From NCBI RefSeq assembly GCF_003945595.2, contig NW_024104329.1:1263115-1327114 (forward strand): a stretch of DNA of 64,000 nt. Direction: 5' to 3'. The position numbers were made by a program, and so were the translations under genes. The notes under the pieces were generated by a model that worked only from the letters and a program-made list of their open reading frames with translations, searched no databases and was not told the origin of the DNA. The number at the start of each line of letters is the position of its first letter. Positions within the stretch are counted from its first letter, which is position 1. Below are positions 39,921 to 51,700 of the stretch, piece by piece. The DNA comes from Pipra filicauda. Lineage: Eukaryota; Chordata; Aves; Passeriformes; Pipridae.

Positions 39921-42529
39921 CACGCAGCACTGTTTCCCCTTTTATTCCTAAGCAAACTGTACACAGGACCCAGCACCCACACACGCCCTACTACCCACTG
40001 TGGTAGGAACAGGCTGCCCCATTGCAGTAGTCCTTGTCCTTTGTAGCCAAGGTGGAAAAGGGGAAAGATTTCCACTGTCTTTGTGGTAAGTGGAAACAGC
40101 AGAGCCCTGAGCCAATTGAGAGCCTCAAGTGGTCTTCTGAAGCAGACCTGACTGATAACCCCAGGTGGCAGTAGGGCCATCACGGTTAATTTGGATGTTA
40201 CCTAATGGAAAAGGCCCTGTCGCGCCTGCCTCAGAGCTCGGCCTGCGACAAGGAGGTGTAGCCTGTGCGACAAGGGTGAGAGCACAGACCCTGGAGCAGT
40301 GCCTGAGTGCACACACCACAGCTGATATGCACTACCTCGTGCCCTGAGGTTCTGCAGCTTCAGCCTCTGGTGCCACAGGGAGCAGCCTGCAGCACCCCAT
40401 GGCAGCACGTCATAACCAGGCTGGCGAGGCAGGGATGTGGAGCAGATTCTCTCCCAGCTTCCTTCCCAGGCTGGTCCCTCAGACTGGCTTCTTCTCTAGA
40501 AGCTGGCTCCTCAGCATCAGGATCTGAGCCATCCACAGAACCCACCTGGCATATGGTACCCGTTCAATTTTGCTGCACAGAGTCAGTACAGAACCTTAAG
40601 CTTTATTTTTCTATTGGCCAGCAACTTAAACTGGGTTAAAAAAAATCCAAAAGCAATGAATATTGTTACACAGAGAAAAAGTATAAAACAACTCAGTGTA
40701 CAAAAGCCAACTTACTGTTCATATCTCATTCTTCCTGGCCTCTCCCAACCCTGTACAATGTCTTTGAAGGGAATGGGCAAAGGCAGCTATGAAGATATGC
40801 TTAAGAAACTAGAAATATTGCTTCAAGCAACATGCTCAATATTTTCCTCTTAGTTAGTAGTCAATACTTGTTAAGGAACTTTACTATAAAACAAGAAATA
40901 ATTTAGAGATTTCTCCTTTAGATCATTACACAATAATTTAGATTTCTTTCCTACTGCTGTGGAACCAAGGATACACCTCAGTTCCTCCACTCTCTTTTCA
41001 GCATTAGTCAAGGATTATTTCTTGGGGCTGATGATGAGGGAGTTTCAGATTGACCTGCTCTGAATTTTAGCATGTCACCCTTTAGTGCCAGTCCAAGATT
41101 TCTGCTCTGTGAACCAAAAACCCCACAATGCTGCAAGACCCTTTAGTGGTCTGGATGATTTTGCTTGTGTTGGCTGTCTGCTGCCAGGGACAGGGCTCAG
41201 CCAGCATCGCTAAAAGCCCAAGAGAGGAAATAAATTTGTTTACAGAAGTCTGAGCCTGTCTTCACTGCTCAGAAACACCAAAATCCCATGGCCCTTGCTG
41301 CTTCATGATTATAGTAGACACACCAGGAATGAGGGCTGAGAGGCACACAAGATACCATGAATTCAGGCTGAGAACCTGCTGGCACCAAGTCCATGGCAGC
41401 AGTGATGTCTGTGTCCTGTATGTATACAGTATCCCAATGCATAAACAATATTTAATTAAAATCTATTCCACTGCAGCAAACAGTTAACCCAACACTACCA
41501 ATTTACCAAGTATACTGGGCCAGCTGGTTCAAACTGACTCTCCTGACTTTCTCAGCAGTAACCAGTACAGTGGGCTTCCAGATAAAGCCAGAAAACCCTC
41601 AGCTGATTAATGAGGTCTTTGGAGGCTGATAAAACATTTGTATATATGCATTTCCTGCCCAAGGGAGGCAAGCCTGGAGGGTTTAACTAGAAAAATCAAG
41701 CCAAGGGCATGTCCCTACATGTATGGTAACAGATGAAGAAGGTATTTCCCCTAACTGAACAGGCCAAAGGGAAGCAAGATATGCCAGCCCCACAAACAGA
41801 CCAGCTCTTCACCAAACCTCAGCAGGGGATAGGTAGGAGGAAGTGTGCTAGAAGCCACTCAATAAGACAGACAGAATTAGAAAGTAGTCCATCATCTTTG
41901 CATCGGAATTGGTAGGAAGAAAAAGGCCTCTTGTAGCTCCTAATGGCACTGTGTTGGGGGAAGCTTCAAGGAAGAGGAGGAAGTGCTGAGAAATCCTAAG
42001 GCACTCGCATCTTGGCAACATGAGAGTCACCACCAGATTTCAGCTGCACCAAGTTGTGCTCCCAGTTAGCAGGACAAGTAGCTCCTGCCCCAGTCAGCCA
42101 GGCAGGTATCCTCTCAGGTGAAAACAACTGTGTTAGGATGTTGGTGCACTCTTGGGAGGAGGGAGAGAAATCTTCCATGTATGAGAAACTCAGCTCTGAC
42201 TCCAGCTCAGCACAGAAACATCATCTGTCCTCAGTGTCAGTGCCCAGTGCTGCTGAGCCACTTCTCAGAAAGCAAACCATGATTCTTGTACAGCATTCTG
42301 ATAGCTTCATGTTGGCTCAGGAGAAGCCTCAAGAGAAGTGGCCTTGGATAAATCTTGCTTCATAGTTATAACAAGGGACTGTTTCGCTAAAGCTTCTAGC
42401 AGAAGATCCACAGCTCTTTTGTTTCTTGACATGGAAGAGGACCCGCTGAGCTCCCGGCTGCCTTGTACACAACAAGGAGGGTGACTTTCCCCCAGAGGGC
42501 AGGTAAGGCGGTGCGTGGTTCTGAAGGCA
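39921..42529. other. Sequence downstream of CD151, possibly part of its 3' UTR
   Basis: I see no coding homology. If CD151 uses the distal polyadenylation signal at 40602-40607, most of this stretch is 3' UTR; otherwise it is intergenic. Confidence 0.5.
40602..40607 (-). terminator. CD151: Alternative distal CD151 polyadenylation signal (AATAAA)
   Basis: Canonical AATAAA on the minus strand about 2.04 kb after the CD151 stop. It would give a longer 3' UTR than the human gene has. Usage is undecided. Confidence 0.3.
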
Positions 42530-42535
42530 TTTAAT
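42530..42535 (-). terminator. CD151: Possible CD151 polyadenylation signal (ATTAAA)
   Basis: Variant hexamer ATTAAA on the minus strand, about 114 bases after the CD151 stop, with a GT-rich stretch further downstream. The nearest canonical minus-strand AATAAA that I found is about 2 kb away at 40602-40607, so a long 3' UTR ending there is the alternative. Confidence 0.35.
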
Positions 42536-42648
42536 TATAGAGCCAAGTCCTCAGGTTACAGACACTTTGGTGGTGGTGATGGAGAGTGGTCAGGTTGGCA
42601 GGTGCTAAGGGAAGTGGCAGAAGGGAAGCAACAATGTTCCCACAGCTG

Positions 42649-42708
42649 TTAATATGGTTCTGACTTTAAACTCTTGTACAAGCAGCAGGTGAAAATCATC
42701 CCAAAGAT
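42649..42708 (-). CDS. CD151: CD151 coding exon 7 (residues 234-252 and stop)
   Basis: 60 bases encoding [19 protein letters not shown] and a TAA stop at 42651-42649. It contains the C-terminal palmitoylation cysteines C241-C242 and a YXX-hydrophobic sorting motif (YKSL). The acceptor reads CTGTAG. The 3' UTR continues leftwards. Confidence 0.95.
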   Translation of the reverse strand: MFGMIFTCCLYKSLKSEPY

Positions 42709-45700
42709 CTACAGAGTGAAAAGAGAAGAGAGAAATATATGAAAAAAGAGAATGGATGCGGCGGAGGCAGCCACTTGCAAACTAGCAGTCTGGACTCCGG
42801 CTGGTGAGGCAGCCAGCTCCCGCCTGGCGGTACCACACTCCAGCTTGCAATAAGCAGCAGGAGAGAACATAATCTGTGCTAATCCTTGTAATTAACCACC
42901 AGTAGCTTCCTGGGGTGTAATTTGGCTGCTTTCCAGAACAAAGGGGAAGACGACGAACTCCCAGACACATCTGCATCAGGAAAAAAAATATGCTGTGCTC
43001 TCCCCTCTATTTATAGATATGGGACACCCATATCCTACCCTTTTATTCATCACCCTCTCCAAAATAATGGCAGACCCACAGGGCTGCCATTCAATATGAC
43101 ACAGGTGAGGGAGAAACTCTGGATGATTTAGGATAATCCTGAGGAGTCGGGGTAGGAAGGCCCCTCCGGTGGAGCGGCTCCCCCGCTGGGCGGGCAGTGA
43201 CGGCACACGGCCACACGAGGGCTCCCTCGGGCTGCCGAGCCGCCGCCATGGCCGGCACGGCCCTTCCCATGGCCCGGGCAGAACTGTCCCCCTGGCCCTG
43301 CTGGATACCTGCAGGGAATTGACCACACCGGCTGAAAGGCTTCTGCTTTGGAGCTGGTGAATCCTCGGGTCCCCGGAGTACCTGGCAACTTCTTGCCAGG
43401 CAAGGAAGGGCAATACAACACCAGATGTTTTTTCCACCCCCTGGCTCAGGGGTTCCTTTAACTTCTGTCCAGCAACCCCAAAACTCCACCCAGCCCTTTT
43501 ACCTGCACACAAGCAATGCTGATCCCCACTGCCCCAATAATTTTCAGATGCTCTTGAATGAAGTTTTCCAGCTTGGTAATGCAACCGCTCTGCAGGGTGA
43601 AAGGAGGGACATGGAAAGTCAGCTTCATTTTAACCTCTTGTTTAATTTAGTTCCATGGTTGTGACACGTGAAAGCACACGTGAAAGCAACATTTTTGAAG
43701 GTGGTGTCTGTGAGCAACCTCTTCCCCCAGTACCACTGGAAAAGCGACCCAGATGATGTGAACTGCATCACGTTTTGTATTGCTCTGGACCAGCTGGCTC
43801 AAGAACCACTGAACAAACCCGAGGTGGCTGCTGACTGGGCAGGAGAAATGCAGAAAAACCTGCCACAGAGCATGCCACTCTTCTCTCAGATACATGGAGA
43901 AAGATTCCCTCACTCACTGCCTAGCACACGTCTGGGGAGGATATTTACTCCTGTCAGGCCAAAAGGCCAAGGAAATGCTGCTGAGTGGATGCAGTACAAA
44001 AACACTAAAATAACAGGAACCTTTTAAGAGGAAATTCTTCATTTATGACAGCAGCGAGTTTCAGTTTGAACCTGGAACACCAGGCTCTGGCTGCCTCTGC
44101 CTTGCAACTGCATCCTTGGCTGGCATCATGACCTTTCCCTCCCTGTTTCAGGCCCAAGTTTTTATCGTCAGAAGGCAAAATTAAATCAGCAAGAGCATTC
44201 TCTGTTGCTCTGGTTTTTTTTTTCCTTTAAATAATTAAACTGTTTAACTCTTGAGATAGGTTTTCACTGGAAACATCAGGGGGATTTATTGTGTAGGCTA
44301 CAGCAGTGCCCCAAGGATGCTGGGGGCCCTCTTGCCCCAGGAGTTTACAGTGAACACACTTACATGCAGGCAGAAGGAAGGAGTGAGCACACAGCCCTCC
44401 ATGGAGGGTTGGCAAATGCCTCATTTTTCCAACACCAGCATTAGATTTTATAGTCAGACCCAGCTGCCCTGATATGAAGTAGATACTCCTGTTCCCTATC
44501 TGACCCTTTTCTAGGTTTTCCTTCCCCAAAGCCACTTAAATATTTTGTGAACTCTAAGACTTCACATCATGATATGCAGCATCTGACTGTGGATCCAAAC
44601 TTGCCCTTTCAGCTTGTTCTCCTCTTCAGGTAGGCCAAAACATCTGGTAGCCTACAGGGCCTCTCTTAATGCAGCTGTGCAGCTGCCTCCAGCTTCACCC
44701 AGCACAGAGAGAGGATGGGAATTGCCAGCCCTGCCCCTCAAATGGTTGTGGGTTTCCACTCTCAGAAACACCTCATCAGCTCGTGGATGCTTCTTGCACT
44801 ACTTCTCATTGGGTCTTGCCCAAAAGGCAAACCTTATGGGAAAGCCTTCTTCCTGAAGTGCAAAACCCAGCCAAGCAGCTGGACATATGAAGGGGTTTGG
44901 TAGATCACAAAGACTGGACTTCATCTCCCTATTTATTCTACAAAAATAGATGGTTGGCTTCCTTTGAGCTGCTTGAGTTTCTTGGCTTAATGCAGATGTT
45001 ATTCATGTTCCTTTTCCAAGTCCTGCTCAAAACACAGACTGTGAGAAAGAAATACCTGCTCTGAAGGGGCCACCTCTTCACCAGCAGCCCTCCTTAACTG
45101 TCAGGGGGACAGGAAAAGGAAAAAGCTCCAGTTGCTGCTCCCTAGGCTGATAAAGCCAGCCAAGGTGCTGGCTTCACTGATGAGAAACAGGTCTATGCTG
45201 CCCCATAGAGAGCATCACAGTGAGCAAGTTAGAGCCAGGCAACAGGACTGGAGGGTGTCGAAATAGATGCAAGAATTTTCACCAATCTTATGCAAACTGG
45301 ATGAATAAATCATCTGAGAGGCACTTGTTTACTTACTCAGCTAGATTAGGATTCAATTTGCTTCAAGATAAGCCCCTATATCTTGACTCCAGCTATTTTT
45401 CAGGACAAACTGCAGCCCACTGGAAATGCCCTAATTTCTCTGATACTGGGCTCTCTTTCTTCCCCATATGCTGTAGATCAAATCCCATGTCAATCAAGAA
45501 CTAAAAGTATCTCCACTTGCACCTCACCAGGTAATTCCAACCACGGGAAGCTGGGTCACATGTAGGACTTGCATCCCAAGTCTCCTGCCAGAACCAACAA
45601 CCTCTCCCACTTTCCCCATTACTAATGTACTCAGTGGTAACAAATATAATTCAGTATTTTTCCCTATACCTACATATAAATTAATAGCCTAGATGGCTGA

Positions 45701-48700
45701 ATGCTCAGCTAAATAAATGAATTCTGCTTTCTAAGGCATGCTACTGACTTTCAAGCCTACTGCTATACCTTGCATTAATAACCCAACACCCTCACTCCCT
45801 GCCCACCTCCTTTAGATACTTTGTGACAGGTGGTTCTGAAGCCCTTTTCTCTGTACCTCCTTGTAGATGTTGGAAGGATGGTCTCTTCGCCCACACAGGT
45901 CAGTTATCGTCTTACAGCAGCTGTCTGGGACTTTCCGCCCGTTGGCCTCTGAAGATTTGATCCACAGGCTGTCAGCCCAGTCCGTGTGGTTATTGCTCCC
46001 ACAGCACTTGAACTGTACACACAGAGAGCAAAGCCTGAGCCTTTAGCACCACAACCTCCTTCTCCCTCCAGCCTCCCACATCAAGATCTGGACTTCACCC
46101 TCCTTTGCAGGGACTCCAGCTATCTCATGGGTTTGGGTTTTTTAGGCTACTATAATTATTAGTGACTTTTGTGTTAAGCATCCCCCAGATGGTCATTAAA
46201 TATCAGGTTCATCTATCCTTCAGCAGCTGTGACTGTTGGTTACTGCTGGGATGAGCTGTAACCAGAGTGCACCTGCAGCTGCCTCAGCTCTTAATCACTG
46301 GAGAGTGTTAATGATGGTAACAGGGCAAGTTTAATTACCAGTTACTATCACAAATGCACCTGCTTTGGCAGTACGTGCATAGCAACCCCGCTGCTTTTAA
46401 AGTGCCTATGCACAAGGGTCCTTTCTGTGGGAAAACCTGTCAGAACTGTGGCAGCCCCAACCTGAACCACTTCTGAGCCAGGCACAGTGAGCAGCAGTGG
46501 TGGGAGAGCTCTTCTTTCATTATATCTTGCTCTCTAGAGTACTGAGAAATTTAATGAAAAATGTCAGCAATTTCTCCAAAGCTTTGAACTGGGAAGTAGA
46601 CACAGCTGTCAGAGTGACCTGGCAGCTCCAGTTCACTGGGAGCACCTCAGATGTTGTTTCCCAAGTGCTGCTGCTGCTATTCAGTGATCAGACCATGCAA
46701 TTCTGCCAGTTGCATGGCTCAGGCCCTGCACCTCACCCAACTTTGCCTTGAATCAGGACAAGAACATGCGCTCAGCATACAGAAGAAATACCTGGAGGTT
46801 GGATGCCAAGAGATGCCTTTTGTATGCTTCGTTTTAAGCCCTGCAATTGCATGAGTTCTTTTTGCCTGCAGAGATCCTTACCTCCTGCTGCAGTTTGTCT
46901 ACGGCACTGGTAACACTCTCTTCTCCCTCCTTCCGGTACTTCTGGGTCATGGTGTTCTTCAGATTTTGTTTCAGCTCCATGCTCAGCTGAATGGAAGAGA
47001 CAAATGGGATAAAATCACTAGGCAAACTCACTCCTTGGAGTGACCCAGAGCTCTGCATGTTTTATTGCCTTTGCTCCAAGAGGAGAGCAGAGCAGAGAGC
47101 CCAGTGGAAGCTATAGCTTCCTTCAAGATAATCCTCCAAGGTTGGACTGGACAGGCTTATTTTCAAATGATTACAGATCTTGCCTCTGTTTTAATAACTG
47201 GAAGGAGGTGTTTTGGGACCAAATTTCAAACCCTGTTGCACATCACCATATGGCTCCTCACCCTGAATATGTAAGATTGCCAAGACATGCCTGCAAGAAA
47301 AGGGAATATAAAACTGTGCCTGCTTAAACATGAATATGCCTGTGACACCATGTGCAGTCTTCTCCCTCTAAGCCTGTGACAAAATACTAAAACCCAAGTC
47401 ACTCTGTCCAGGAGCAGGAAGAAATCAGTGTCCTTGGCATCCTGGACTGAAGCCATATAGTTTGAATACCTCTTGTATTAGCTTCAAAAAGGATGCCACA
47501 GGAGGGAATTAAGTGTGTGACTGCATAAGTACTGCAAGGCCTTTCTTGGTAATAGAGAGATGAAGTCTGATTTTGCAAGAGCAGAATTTCTGAAAGCATC
47601 ATCATAAAACCACTGGCATGTTCAGGTGATTGGATTCAAACATTTATTCATGTGGAGACTCTTTAAGCTAGATGAATTCTTTGAATTCTTCTCACTCATC
47701 CAGACGTCAGCGAAAAAGTACCAAAGAGCTGCATCTTTTTTTTATCATCCTAGCAGATTTTTTTCTTTTTGTCATCCTGGTTCATGCAGCAACTTTCCTA
47801 GACCAAAAAACCTCAACGTGATTTTTAGATGGAGTCAATGAATGAAACAGGTGAGCAGCACCTTTTATTCCACACAGTAAGTAGTAGATGAAAGGTCAAA
47901 CATCCATTTATGCCAATCTGTGCAAAATACAGTCTGGAGTTTATTCTCCCTTTGAAACGCTGTTTCTTCCAACCCCACGTGTCAGATGGCGACAACACCT
48001 ATCTCACAGAGCTGATATGAGGCCCTGTTCACTAATATTTGCAAAATTCTTGGAGATCCTGGGCCGGGGAGATCTGTGGAAACGCAAAGGACTTAGCGTA
48101 AAAGAAAGAAAGAAAAAGGTTCAGCAACTGGAAGGCAAAGGCAAATAAAGGGGACAGTCCATTAGCAGAATTATTGCTTGGAAGAAAAGCAGTTACCTGC
48201 AGGCTCACGGGACAGAACTGCAGCATGGAACAGAGATAACAAAAGAACCAGTTTAGACAGACACACGCAAGAAGCCTTAGACACAAAGCGAGGGCTGAAA
48301 TAAAAACAGTGGCAAACAGAGCAAGCATCCTGCAACCAAGAGAGAAGGGGGATTTATCAGCCAGAGGGAAAGGTGAAGTGCAGTTATTGATCAAAGACAC
48401 ACTCAAGCGACCTAAAGCACTCAAGGGTACAGTTCCAAATATGCTGTCCCTTATTTCAACCTAGGGATCAGCTCCTCTTCATCCACTGTCACATATGAAC
48501 CTCACGCCTATGCACAGATGGATGGACAGACCCTGGCTTCCTGCCATGCCTACCAGGATTGATCTTTTCCCGTTAAATATGCACACTCATACCCCAGATC
48601 CCTTCTGGGCAGGAGCTAGCACAGTTCTTTGGCTCCTCACAAACCACCAGGGCCCATCTTAGCAAGGCGAAGCACAGAAGGCCCAAGAGAAAAAGGAATG

Positions 48701-51700
48701 GCAAGGAATCCTGGCAGTGAAGTCAACAAGATGGGAAATTCAGCTGCTTTTCAGACAGCCACTTGATAACAATCCTAATTTGCCATTTCCAATCAATTTC
48801 CAGACATGAGAGCAACTTCACAGGCTGTTTGTGCCTTGGTGGTTAAATGCCCTTTAAAAACAAAGCGATTACTTCAGCCTCTGCTCTCAGCAACTGCAAA
48901 AAGTGCCAGGCTAGACCTGCAGCTGTTGGGAGCCTGTGCTCTTTCTCCAGCCCCTCAGCTGGGCTTAAGCTGGGTTAAGTAAAGCTCTCAAAAACTTCTT
49001 GACCTGAAAGGACCTCTCAGCTGGACAATGCTTTGTCTTTGCCAGTTCAAAGCATGGCAGGTAGCTTGCTGGATGCAGCAAGCTATGTCCTGAACATACC
49101 AAGTGGCACTAATGTGATTTCAGTTGCTTGCACTATGCCTTGAATGGTGTCAGGAGAGTTCCTAGATCTACATAGCACCAAAAATTGTCTTCTAAAAGTG
49201 TCTGCAGAAAAGCACCAGACAAAGGTGCACCACAGGAAGGAGATGAGCAACAAGGCTAAGCAGCCTCCCTAGAGTAACCACCACTGCTTTGTCTAAACCA
49301 GTAAATAATCCAAGGTCTTCTGTATGGGGAGGGGAGTGAGCACTGACATGTGAAAAGGAGAACCACAACCAGACCTAGGTTCCAAGCCTCCAAGGCCAAT
49401 TTTGGCTGGAGAAATGGGATGATAATGAGCTGTTCTCCCTCCCTCATTTGAGTCCCTAAGGTCTACTGTCCACTCACCTGCTGGTAGTAGATATAGGCCA
49501 GGATTCCAGCAATGATCTCCAGGAGAAAGATGCACAGCAGCAATATGAAGTACTGTAAAATAATGGGAAAAGCAGGACATTAGAACAGAATGTAAGGAGA
49601 TGCTGTGAGCCAGCTTTTCATTAGCTGGTAAAATGCCTGACTGTCTTCATCGATCCTTTCCTCAGCAGTGTTCAAAGGCAGGGGTTGGGATTCAGACCTT
49701 GACAGGGTAGGAAAGGAACAATCCCACAGGTTAAGAAAACCACCAAACCACAGGATAGTTGAAAACAAGCACCGGCAAGCGTGAGTTTAATTCAAAGAGC
49801 CAGAGGGATATAGAGAGTGAAAAACTGCAGGCAACTGAGATAAGATCACTGTACAAAAGAAAGTGGTTGCTGGATAACCTGATGACTGCACTCAGTATCA
49901 TAGAAAACATCTGATTCTGACATCAATACAAAAAAAAAACAACTTTTGCTTGTTTTGATATTGTTTGGGGCATTTTACCAAGTTACTAAGGTGCAATCTA
50001 TATTATAATGATGATTCAGTAAAGCCACAAAGGAATCATTTTGCCAAAGATACAGCAGAGCAGCTAAGCATAGACCACAGATTATTGTTCCCCGTGACTC
50101 CTGTGGGACTCAGCCACAGGCTGAGGGGCACTGCTGAAGCAGATGGACTTCAGCACTGCCTCACAGTCATGACTGTGACTACATGTTCTGCTGAACCGGG
50201 ATCTAGAGGGAAAAGCTCAATATCTCAAAACCAAAGCGAGAAGAACTCCTGGAAGACTAAAAGGAGAACATGACTATTTCTTAAAAGGGCTTAATGGCAG
50301 TGACATGGAAACGGACATGCCCTACTTACCAGAAGGAGAATTATATGGACAATACCAAAAACTATTTGGGAGGCCTATTCCTATACACAAGTAGGGAAGC
50401 CAAACTCATGAGGAATATGTATACTAGATTAAAAGGACAAAGCAGCCCTGAAGACACAGGGTGATGTGGCCACTACCTCCTTAGGGTCAAAGACAGATTT
50501 TCAGGGAGACCCCCTATCTTAATAAACAGCCCCTGCCTTGCCTCTGGTCAGCAGTGAACAGCCTCTTTAAGGATCCAGGCTGTTCTATGACTGCTACTAA
50601 ATTCATCTTTCTGTAGATAAAGCTGAACAGACATCAGTTCCAGCTGTAACAAGAACTTCACGCTAAGTCCCTGAAAGAGCTGACCTCCCCAGGACAGAAC
50701 AAGGACAGTATCACCTATTTTCTGTTTTACCCCTGAAAGGTCTGTTGTCAAGACATGAAGTGAAGGGCTCTCTAAAAATGTCACTAGACATCAAGCCACC
50801 TCTCCCTTCTCAAAGGACTGTGAAGACCTGGGCAGAGCAAGGTGACCTACACAGCAAAGATGCCTTCAGTTGCATGAGGTTTAGACTCCCACTGTGCACT
50901 CTTTTCCCCAGGTGTTTCCAAGCCCATTTTTCAGGATTTGAATTACACAAACACTCAGGCTTCCTCTTTCACCCTGTTGGGATTCATCAGCTGCAAAGGA
51001 CTGACAGCTGGGTTTTATCTGCAGACCCAGCTTTAATCTGAGCACACAATCTCAGTCTTTCACTCCCCAGCCGGATCGGATCGATGATCACTGACCATCT
51101 CTGCAGCCTGTACAAGGTACTCATTCATACCAGGGGAATGAGTCACCCAGTGGGGAGCAGGATAGCTAAAGGCTGGTTCCAACATTCACAGGAGACTGAA
51201 AGGAGGCAAGAAAGGGTTGGCATGCCTTGACGGAACACTGACTCTCTTTTGCTGGGACCTAGTTATGCTTAACTGCTCTGACATCATCTCTCTGCTGAGA
51301 AGGAGGCAGGAGCATGGCAGGATGCTGAGAACAACCAATGAACAGGAAAGCTTTTTTATTTCTCCCTGTTCTGTGTAATGTCAGAGACATTCAGGTAGAG
51401 CTGAAGCTGTGTCACCACACAGCAGACCTTGAAAAGTTTGAGTCACAAGGCCCTTGTAAAACCTTGTCAGGGAGGTTAGTGCACCTACCACCCATGAATT
51501 CAACCTGTCTCTACTGATACACTCCACCATTATCCTTATCTCAGTCTCACTGTTCCCTGAAGGCCACCTCCAAGTATCATGTTGATATAGGGGAGCAGCA
51601 GCTTTCACTATGGACACATGCAGAGCACAGGGCTGCTCTCCCTGCTCTTCATCCATAGCTGCAGGGCTTTCTTAGAGGTCTGCTGTGGGAGGAGTAGGCC

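Noticed and set aside
46497..46751. Open frame in CD151 intron 4 on the plus strand
   Set aside because: Antisense to CD151, no similarity and no splice signals; an intronic shadow frame.
47120..47160. CR1-like phrase (CCAAGGTTGGACTGGAC) in CD151 intron 3-4 region
   Set aside because: Only about 17 bases resemble the CR1 3' UTR, and the flanks do not extend the match.
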